This document shows, piece after piece, positions 55,076 to 64,000 of a DNA stretch of 64,000 nt. The notes under the pieces were generated by a model. It ran no database searches, was not told the origin of the DNA, and was given only the letters and a program-made list of their open reading frames with translations. The position numbers were made by a program, and so were the translations under genes. How positions within the stretch are numbered: the first letter of the stretch is position 1; every line of letters starts with the position of its first letter. This DNA comes from Trifolium pratense (Eukaryota > Streptophyta > Magnoliopsida > Fabales > Fabaceae): NCBI RefSeq assembly GCF_020283565.1, contig NC_060059.1, positions 26,733,838-26,797,837 on the forward strand, read 5' to 3'.

Positions 55076-55393
55076 CAAACTAGAACAGTAAAAGCAAAAT
55101 ACTTTTTTCATGAATTTTATTTTCCTTGTCCATCAAGTAAAACTTTAGTAAAGACAATATGGATAAGACTATTAAAGTGGAGGCATAAAATCTTTTTCAA
55201 AATTTTTTCCTAGTATATTTACTTATCTTGGAAACCAGGTAAAGATAATCAACAAATGAGATACTTAAGGTTAATCAGAAGTAAGAAAACACTGTACTAC
55301 ACTAAGCCTATATAAATCACATTTTGGTGTACATATCATGTATATTAACTTTGCAAAACCAATATCCCTAACCTAACTATTATATCATATTGA

Positions 55394-57073
55394 ATGATGG
55401 CCTCCCAAATTACCCTTGAACAGAAATTTAAGAAGCTACTAAACTCAAAGCCAGCACCCCAAAATTCACGACCAAAGATACAAAGGGTGGCAGAATATCT
55501 CCGAAAAAGAGAAAATTTAGAAAAGCATTACACACCCAAGTTGGTGTCAATAGGTCCAATCCATCATGAAAATGCAAATCTAAACTTAGGAGAGAAGTAC
55601 AAGCTTATGTGGGCTGCACAATACATCGAAAACACTAAACTCAATCCACAAAATCTACACAAAAAGATTGCTGATAAAATTGTCGAACTAAAAGGTCATT
55701 TTGCAGACGATGTTTTAGCTTTAACCGGTACCAAAGAGTCTCTAGAAGGCTTCACTAGCCTTGAAGAAAAGTTGTCGTGGATGTTGTTCGTGGATGGATG
55801 TTCTCTGCTGCATATCTTGGAGCATGCCGATCTAAGAAAACCAGAACCTATGCATATTAAGGTTGATCAACTGGTTCTTGTGATGGTGGATACACTTTTG
55901 TTAGAGAATCAACTTCCATATCTTGTACTGAAACTGTTGTGGAAAAATGACAACGAAGCTGAATTGAAAGAAACCATGAAGGAATTCCTCAAATGTCATC
56001 ATTGGGCCACACCAGAAAAGAAGACTTGGAGGTCACGCATTCAAGGTCATTTTGAGGTTCATAACCAAAAGAAAGAACAACATAGGATATCAATACAGAA
56101 TGAGACAGAGACAGACGTACCTACTCATCTTCTTGATCTTCAGCGTAAAATCATCCTCACTAAATCTTCTTCCAAGGTACAAATTAATTAATTATTAGTA
56201 TAAGCTACTATATGTATGCATAATATATACACCCTCAGTTCATTTTTAAAGAAACAACTCATTTTTTAGGTTCATTGCATATTTGATGCATCTGATGTCC
56301 ATTATAGACCAGATACATTAGTTACTCAGTGAACCTAAAAAGTCAATGTTTCTTATAAAAAAGATCAGAGGTGGTATTTATAATGGGGCATAGGTAGTAT
56401 AATTTTGAAATTTTGTCTTATTATTATCATAAGATGATCAAATCCATGTCTGATCAAAACTTAGACTAAGGGCGATGAAGCTAACAACGAGAATCAAAGT
56501 CAGAAAAATTCAGAAGAACTGATGACATACAGGAACATACAAGATCTAAGAGCTGCAGGAATAAAACTTAAGTCAAGTGAGACACGAAGGCCAACAGACA
56601 TAGGTTTCTCCGAGGGTTGGCTCGCTGCAAAATTGACTCTTCCTGAAATTGTTGTGGACGACACCACAAAATCTACTTTTCTCAACTTAATAGCGTATGA
56701 GATGTGTCCTGATTTTGAGAACGACTATGGAATATGTTCTTTTGCAGCTTTCATGGACTCACTGATCGACCATCCTGAAGATGTGAAGGAATTAAGATCA
56801 AAAGGGATTTTGCTCAATTCCCTTGGTAGTGATGAGGAAGTTGCAGATCTTTTCAATGTCATAAGTACGGATTTGGTGCCTAATCCATTAACATATTTTG
56901 AAGTTAGAGCAAAAATACACAAGCATTACTGCAATAAATGCAAGACATGGATAGCATTGGGTATTCACACCTATTTCAACAATCCTTGGGCCTTCATTGC
57001 CTTTTTAGCTGCCTTTATCGCATTGGCTCTCACTTTTATTCAAACATGGTTTGCCATTAACCCAGCATCCTAA
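55394..57073 (+). CDS. DUF247 (UPF0481) membrane protein, copy 3
   Basis: Two exons, 55394-56176 (donor AAG|GTACAA) and 56504-57073 (acceptor GTCAG), both phase 0, giving 450 aa; this is the best preserved copy. It starts MMASQITLEQ; the second ATG at 55397 is equally possible. The N-terminal half has YTPKLVSIGPIHHEN, EEKLSWMLFVDGC and LLENQLPYLVLKLLW. The second exon has FLNLIAYEMCPDFENDYG, LRSKGILLNSLGSDEEV and DLVPNP. The single membrane helix near the end is WAFIAFLAAFIALALTFIQTW, after NKCKTWIALGIHTYFNN. Plasma-membrane association is likely. It is more diverged from copies 1 and 2 than they are from each other. Cellular function is not known for this subgroup. Confidence 0.92.
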
Positions 57074-57267
57074 TAAAGGTGGTTTGTTATGGCAATATTG
57101 TTTTTGTATAATTAAATTATGAAATAAAAATAGGTCTAGTGACTCAGAGAATGTTGGTAATGTAACATGCATAATAATTGTCTTCTTATAAGGCAGCTGG
57201 TGTGGTGTGCTTCACTTCTCTATGGATTGTATTGAATTTATTTTATCATCATTTTTTTTTGGATTAA

Positions 57268-57716
57268 GGCACTGTTTGGTAAGTTCAATAAGCTAGCTTA
57301 TAGCTTATTGAACTAGCTTATAAGTTTGTTTGAAAAAAATGTGAAATGTTTGGTAACGAGCTTCTCTAACTAGCTTATAGCGTTTTTTGAGATGTTATTT
57401 CAAGTAGCGTATGAGCTTATAGCTTATAGCTTTTTCATTTTATTCCATATTTACCCTCATTATTAATTTTATTTTTTTTTAAAAAATTATAATAACTACC
57501 CACTAACACTTACCAAAAAAAAAAAAACTACCCACTAATCATGTATTTTTATGTCATTTTGTACTTACAACAGCTAAATTTGCCAATCACTTTAATTTTA
57601 TTCTACTAGCTTTTCAGCTATAAACTACCGGCCATCTGCTATCAGCTATAAGCTAGCTTTTCAGCTATAAGATAGCTTATCAGCTATCAGCTAGCTTATT
57701 TTTACCAAACAGAGCC
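57268..57716. mobile_element. PIF/Harbinger-type MITE, 449 bp
   Basis: Inverted ends GGCACTGTTTGGTAAG and TTACCAAACAGAGCC, flanked by TAA on both sides (57265-57267, 57717-57719). The paralogous sequence near 60733 reads GGATTAAATCGGTGTG without the element and with a single TAA, which confirms the borders. Subterminal regions repeat AGCTTATAGCT. Confidence 0.92.
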
Positions 57717-57719
57717 TAA

Positions 57720-59537
57720 ATTGGTGTGTCCCTTCTTTATTCTTGTCTATGACTATATTAGAATTTATGAGGCCTATACTCAACCACTAAAGCTAGCTTA
57801 AAAGTCGAGATTTGCACTACACTTATAAAGGCTGTGCCATATCTCTAGCCAATGTGGGACTTTTAACAGACTATTTTATAGTGAAGAGTGTCTTTTTCTT
57901 TGTGTCCAATTTATTTTTTGTAGATGTGTGTGTATTTGAATTTACTTCAAATTCATCTATAAAGTACACCCATGACAAAACGTGCTATCTTGAAATGTTA
58001 TATTTAGAGTTAAGGTTATATTCATCTAAGATACTCTTTTCACCCTTCTTTTTTGCTCAAAATAAATTGCTGAAAAATTATATTTAGAGGTGATGAATAA
58101 TTATCCATGAAATATTAGTTTGCACATGTAAAGATGAAACAATTAAGAGAAAAATCTTGACACACATAAGACTTTATTTAAAATTTAATCTAGAGGTAGC
58201 TCAAACATTGAGTAAGGAAAAGAGAATTCTCAACATACATCATTGAGTTTGAAACTCTTAACAAATATCACATCGAATGTGAAACAATTATCACCCGATT
58301 TTATAATATTGAGTTAGCCCCAATATTTAATTCCAAAACAAATTGATGGGTGTAAGAAGAGCTTAGCTTACGTTTGTCTAACACCAACCGTATCATTTCT
58401 ATTCCAAAACAAATATCTTTGTTGTTTTTTTTTTTTGACAATAGCATCTTAATTTGATGTTTGTTCCTCTTAATTGTAATTAAAATAAAAGAAGAAGCAA
58501 AATCACAATACAATCTTTCATGTTATCAAGTTGAGCGTTAAAGTCTCATACAAAGGTACACATGCAACTTCCCCAATACCAATTTTTTTTTTTGACAATC
58601 CCCATTTATACATTTTTTACGCAATAGATAGGCACTTGTATGTTTTTTTGCTAACGACTTATAACAAAAAAAGGCGCTGCCAAAAATCAAACAAGGATAT
58701 TTTTGGCTTTTTGAAATTAAACACATTTCTCTCTTTTCTATTTTTCTTCACTTTCTCTTAAATCAACCAACATGGTAACTCTAACTCTACTCTCTTCTCA
58801 AACTCTTTCTCAATTCATTCTTTCTTCACAATTTCTTCTCGGAACCAAATATACCCTTATAGATTAAAATGTCAAAAATACCGATGTATCAAATGTGTGT
58901 AAAAAAAGCTGTGTTAACTTAACATTTATGTTCGTTAAAAAAAAAAAACTTTACATTTATGTTTTTTAAAAATGAATTATTATTTTTTTGAAAGGTAAAA
59001 ATGTTTTATTTAAAATCTATTAATTGTAAAATGGTCAAAAATCATAGATTTTAAAATGGTTCAGATGGAGTTAGAGTAGGATGGACGGGGGTGATGGTAT
59101 TTGATGCATTTGCTTTTGTTTGACTTTCGGGAAGATTTTTTGTTATTGTTCTAGGTTGTTGTTTTAATTGTTCTCGTATGGATGCTTTCAAGGGATTTTA
59201 GGGCTTGCTATTGGTGTTGTTGGAATTCTTCCTTCGTGAAAATTTTTGTATGAGTTAGTTTTACGGATTATGCTCGTCGTGCGCGAGCTCTATTGTATTA
59301 TTAATAAAATTTAGCCCTTTTTGTTTTAAAAAATGACAGACACATCATGATATAAATTTATCCAAAACAGAGGGTATGATAGAATTCACACCTTGTGGTT
59401 GTCATTTATTTTATTATCTACAATTTATGGCTCAATTCTTCACATATATCTCACATCATATCACCAATAGCAATTCTACTTATCATTCTCCATAGACACC
59501 AACACCACCCATACACAACTATCTTCAATATTGTTGA
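57720..59537. other. Intergenic between DUF247 copies 3 and 4
   Basis: No gene is seen. The first 110 bases recur at 60736-60843. The stretch 59080-59310, ending in GTATTATTAATAAAATTTAG, may be a LINE 3' tail (weak). The last 200 bases would hold the copy 4 promoter. Confidence 0.4.
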
Positions 59538-60380
59538 ATGATGGCATCACACACTACCCTTGAAGAAAAATTTGATGAGCTACAAAAAGCAGAGGAAACA
59601 CCCCAAATTTCAGCACCAAAGATACAAAAAGTGCCAGAGTATCTCAGAAACAGAACAGAATTTAAGAAGTATTATTTACCCAGGTTGATGTCAATAGGTC
59701 CTATCCATCATGGCAATGCAAATCTCAAGTTAGGAGAGAAGTACAAGCTTATGTGGGCAGCACAATACATCAAAAAATATACCAGCAAAATTGCACTGGA
59801 TCTACACAAAAAAATTTTAGATAAAATTGATGAATTGAAGGGTCTTTTTGCCGAGGATGTTTTAACTGCTACCGGAGAGTCTCTAAAAGGCTTCCGTAGC
59901 CTTGACGAAAAGTTGTCATGGATTTTGTTCATAGATGGATGTTCTCTGCTGTATTTCTTGGCGGCAATGAATGCCGACGATAATCCAGAGGAAATTTTGA
60001 ATATTATGCATGCTCAACTATTTCCTGTGATGATGGATGTACTTTTGTTGGAGAATCAACTTCCTTATCTTGTACTGAAGCTGTTGTGGGAAAAAGATGA
60101 TCAGCATGAATTGATACATATCATGAATAATTTCCTCGAATATACTCATTGGACACCAGAAAATGAGACTAAATCTGATAATTCGGTCACACCAGATAAT
60201 AACATGACTTTGAGTTCAGTCAGGTCACGCATTCAAACTTGTTTTTCGGTTCTGAACAAAAAGAAAGAAGAAGAAGAACAACAACAACAACATAGTGTAT
60301 CAATACCGAATGAGTCTGAGTTACCAACTCATCTTCTTGATCTTCAGCGTAAAATCATCCTCTCCAAATCTTCTTCCAAG
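59538..60380 (+). pseudogene. DUF247 (UPF0481) gene, copy 4, exon 1 only
   Basis: An intact exon 1 of 281 codons, starting MMASHTTLEE and ending at the usual donor AAG|GTACAA. It has YYLPRLMSIGPIHHGN, KYKLMWAAQYIKK, DEKLSWILFIDGC and LLENQLPYLVLKLLW, plus a longer linker with a Glu/Gln run (EEEEQQQQ). Unspliced, the frame would end at 60398 after 286 aa. No second exon follows: by 60589 the sequence already matches DNA downstream of copy 3. The membrane-anchored C-terminal half is therefore missing. It may be a pseudogene or a shortened soluble protein. It is the most diverged of the four. Confidence 0.82.
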
Positions 60381-60588
60381 GTACAAATTAATTACTAGTA
60401 CTAGTATAAACTACTGCTGCTGACACTATATTTTAAAAACATCAATTTTTTATCTCCGGCCCAACCAGCAACCAGAGCTGTATGCATTATATGGACAGAA
60501 AGTAAACGTCTGGGATCATTTAATACAACGGTATGAATGTGATACCAAGGCAAACCCATAAAATACCTCTTATAAGTTTTGGTTCCTC

Positions 60589-60846
60589 AATAAAAATAGG
60601 TCTAGTGACTCCGAGAATGTTGGTAATGTAACATGCATAATAATTGTCTTCTTATAAGGCAGCTGGTGTGGTGTGCTTCACTTCTCTATGGATTGTATTG
60701 AATTTTTTTTTTATCATCATTTTTTTTTGGATTAAATCGGTGTGTCCCTTCTTTATTCTTGTCTATCGACTATATTAGAATTTATGAGGCCTATACTCAA
60801 CCACTAAAACTAGCTTGAGAGTTGAGGTTTGCACTATACTTATAAG
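60589..60846 (+). repeat. Duplicate of the copy 3 downstream region
   Basis: Matches 57123-57830 (AATAAAAATAGGTCTAGTGA through GCACTATACTTATAA) but without the PIF-type MITE. Marks the end of the duplicated unit. Confidence 0.88.
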
Positions 60847-62824
60847 GAAAATTCTATGGTACATTCCTTAGTTAGAATGTTTTGATACATTCCTAATCTG
60901 ACCAATAAGGATGCAGTGTTGACTAACTTTAAATTATATGGTACAAACAACATATATGGTACTTACCATGTACCTTTATATTTATTAATATTTCAACTAA
61001 GTCCTTAACATATTAAAAGTTACAAAATTACCCCAATATTTAAATTATTTTTAATTTTAATTGTGATTGTAAATCAATTAAAACAAAATTACAACTAAAA
61101 TTAAATCAAAAATCAACAACTTCATCGTTATATTTTTTTGAAGCAAACTTCGTCATTTTCCTTTTCCTGAACTTATGTTCATCATCAACAAAAATAATAT
61201 ATTTTAGTTTATTATGACATAATAGATCTGGATCTAACAAACATGCTACTTCATCAACAAATCAAATGCAACAATTTTGTTGATGTTGGGGTAACTGCTA
61301 AGTTGTTTTCAAGTTTTTGGAAAATATGATTTTAGGTTTTTTGTTTTAGACCATTTGAATCAAAATTAAATTCATAAATGTATTGTAAACGATTTTTGTG
61401 ATGCTTCTGGGTAATTAATTATTATTTTCGAAATGAAACAGCCGGGTTAATGCTTGGGATCACGGGTCTGGAACCGGGTCGGAGTGACCTGGCGGGAGAT
61501 TGAAGATGATGTTAAGTATTTCTATCAATCCTAATTGTATATATACAACATACCGCAAACTTTAACAATATGTATTGTCATGGCCCAGCGGTTTGCCTCT
61601 TTGTAAATTGCTACCATATCATGGGTTTGAGTCCTTACTGCAGCATTTTTTGAATTAATTTTTTTTAAATAGCCTTCAAACAACAGAAAAAGTAAAAACA
61701 AAATCACAACAAGGGTTCCGAACCCAAGACCATTAGAAACTTGGCAAATAACTCAAACACTTGGCTATAATCACCTTTGTGAAATTTTAAACGCTAGACG
61801 TATATATATCTGTTTTTATGTGTTATTATCATTTTAATAATATAATTATATGAATTAAAGTTGTGAAGGAATTATATGAACTAATTTTTTTTACGCATAT
61901 GTAATTTAAATTTTTAGACGCATGAATTAAAGTTTTTTTTTATTTCATGAGTGGGAATCGAATCCATAATCTATAGCGTACTATCTAAACCCCTCACCAC
62001 TAGACCAAACCTAGTGACTTACGCATGAATTAAAGTTAATTGCTTAATGTTTATGCAATTTAATTATCTATTTACATCTAATACAATAAAATCAATTACT
62101 ACCAAATTTACTAATTTATCCTTATTAGTTTTAACCATGTTTTTATATTGTAATTTTACTAAAAAAATATTTTTAACAAAATATAGAAAGTATATAAGAG
62201 CATCTCCAATGGTGACACCGCTTTGGGTATCATACATCTACAATGTCATGTAATATTTATGCAACTTATACATATTTTGCTCCAATGGTGATACCACTTT
62301 TTGAGTATCATACATTAATAACAAGTGGTCCCTTCTATATATATTTTTTATTGTATAAATAAAAATAAAAATAATTTAATTTAATAAATACTTATATAAA
62401 TAAGTTAATAATTAAATATAATAAGAAATACATGACAATAAATAAATAAAAAGTGAAAAACGCATAAATATGACGGGAAATATATAATGAAAAATATAAT
62501 AATTAATTTTTGTTATTATACTAGGATCTATTTGATAGAAAACAAATAAAATATAACTTGAGAACAAAACAAATAAAAATTGTGTAATATCTATTCTATT
62601 CTATTCTATACATATAATAAATAGGATACATGATATTGGTATGAATTTTTCATTATCCTAATTTTACCCTTTAATAATTGTTATTTTTTTATTAAAAAAA
62701 AAAGAAAAGAAGGGAAAGTAACTATAATAAGCAGATTTTTTATCTATACATCTATAAATCTATATCTATACATATAATAAATAGGATATATGAATTTTTC
62801 ATTATCTCAATTTTACCGTTTAAT
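60847..62824. other. Intergenic, AT-rich, repeat fragments only
   Basis: Three tRNA-like stretches resemble degraded SINE parts: near 61580-61650 (GGCCCAGCGGTTTGCC with GGGTTTGAGTCC), 61709-61730 (GGGTTCCGAACCCAAGACC) and 61945-62010 (GGGAATCGAATCC). AGAGCATCTCCAATGGTG at 62198 and CTCCAATGGTGATACC at 62280 are common MITE-edge motifs. No protein-coding gene is seen. Confidence 0.4.
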
Positions 62825-64000
62825 CACTACAAGAAAATTGTCACTTTGCGACACTTGCATTGCGACCATTTGACTAGAACCGTTGCAATGTGCTTAATTT
62901 TGAAATTTTGCAACGGTGCATGCGACGGTTTTGTCAACTGTTGTAATGTTTTGGCTTAATTTGGGAATTCTGCGACAGTTAAGTGAACCGTTGCAATGTT
63001 TTGGCTTTTGTAACAAAGAAAAAAAAAACACGATTTATCAAACCCTTCATTCTCTCTCTTCACTCACGAAAATCTATACTCTCTCTCTATCTTCACTCTC
63101 GCAACTCACAAGCCTTCATTCTCAAAACCCTAATCGAATCCCTCTCACTCTCACGAAAATCATTCTTGAACCCTAATCTGTAAGCTTATTCTCGAATCCC
63201 TCTCACTCTCATGAAGCCTTAAGAACCCTAATCTGTAAGAAGAAGAAGAAGCATGCTTTGTTCCCGTGAGAAGAAGAAACATAAAGGTATTCATCGAAAT
63301 TTTCACAGATTCTTCATTTGTATTTCGATTTTCATCTTTTCTATCGTTTTTCTATCCTCTCATTTTCGATTTTCAACTTTTTCCTTTCGAAGTAAACAGG
63401 GTATATGGAGAGATCGAATAGTATGGAGAAAGTGAAACGAAGCTTAGATTGTAATGGTTCTAGGGTGTGATTTTTATTTTTGAAAAGTTTTGATTTTTTT
63501 GAGGTTTTGGATGTGTACACTGCGAAATTTTTATTTTTTGTTATCTGGGTTGTTGCATGTGTTGGAAAAGATAGGATTTTGATTGTTAACTTAATTTGTT
63601 TTATAGATTGTGTACTTGTGTGTTGGAATAGAGATTTTTGTATGTTAATTTTGTTTGTTTTTCTTTGTTTTATGGATTATGGATTTGAGGTGCATGTGGA
63701 TATACATGTCATAAGTTACAGCCAAGTCAGACAGGTGCAACCATTAAAACTAATCAAAATCATGATTAAAAATAACTCAACAAAATTAAGCACAAAAGGA
63801 TAATGTTATATAACAGAAAAACAACAAATAAGCACTCTCATGAGTAAAAAATGCATAACAATTAACCTCCTACCTAAGGTATGAAAGTTAAAAGTAGTTT
63901 GAGATCCTAAAATAAGATTACAAAATCAGTGGGTACAAGTTGCAAAATCAGTGCCATTAACCTATTAGGTGTGAAATTACGCATACCAATACTGCATTTG
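62825..64000. mobile_element. Left end of a second CACTA transposon, running off the window
   Basis: Starts CACTACAAGAAAATTGTCAC, a typical plant CACTA terminus. It is followed by subterminal repeats around GCGACGGTT and AACCGTTGCAATGT (62870-63000), then a CTCTC-rich leader-like stretch (63040-63180) with repeats of AACCCTAATC. The other end and the AAT target copy are beyond 64000. The subterminal repeats differ from those of the 45862-49881 element, so this is another family. Short open frames here (for example 63480-63803) show no recognisable domain. Confidence 0.75.

Noticed and set aside
57812..58087. 91-codon open frame downstream of DUF247 copy 3
   Set aside because: AT-rich, Phe/Tyr/Leu-rich, overlaps duplicated noncoding DNA.
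63480..63803. 107-codon open frame near the window end
   Set aside because: Inside the second CACTA element; Phe/Val/Cys-rich with no domain, and the last third looks like a separate repeat.

Overview
This is nuclear DNA from a legume. It is AT-rich, with spliced plant genes, legume-type SINEs, MITEs, LTR retrotransposons and CACTA elements. The style and repeat families suggest the Medicago/Trifolium/pea clade, probably Medicago; that placement is inference from memory, not a database match. No bacterial, organellar or CRISPR features were seen.

Left part (1-32 kb). A decayed RNase H-like retroelement fragment (195-480) is followed by a complete single-exon cytochrome P450 of the CYP96/CYP86 type on the minus strand (843-2360). 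An intergenic stretch then carries a SINE and two large terminal-inverted-repeat (TIR) elements. Two conserved housekeeping genes sit on the plus strand: condensin subunit CAP-D2 (8407-16329, 16 exons assembled here, 1329 aa) and tubulin-folding cofactor B (24448-29478, 8 exons, 243 aa). Between them lie a decayed Copia element (16879-20822, duplication AAAAT), a palindromic Mutator-type MITE and a solo Gypsy-like LTR inserted inside a SINE. One gene acts in mitotic chromosome condensation and the other in alpha-tubulin folding; nothing suggests they are functionally linked.

Right part (32-61 kb). This is a locally duplicated block: a glutaredoxin-domain gene, then a SINE, then a two-exon DUF247 (UPF0481) gene. 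Glutaredoxin copy 1 is intact, copy 2 is a pseudogene and copy 3 is only a 3' stub. DUF247 copy 1 is heavily wrecked, copies 2 and 3 look intact, and copy 4 keeps only exon 1. The differences between copies come mainly from mobile DNA: a hAT MITE, a fold-back MITE, a 1.5 kb Mutator-like element, an 8.2 kb Copia retrotransposon and a PIF-type MITE.

The most striking object is a nested pair. A 4.0 kb CACTA transposon (45862-49881, duplication AGG) sits inside the pol gene of the Copia element (43933-52098, duplication TTAAG). The CACTA element carries pieces of host genes, including two adjacent exons plus the intervening intron of an ABCB (MDR/PGP-type) transporter, so it is a Pack-type gene-capturing element. 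A second CACTA terminus opens at 62825 and runs off the window. Element boundaries and exon junctions were read by eye; identities rest on remembered family motifs.
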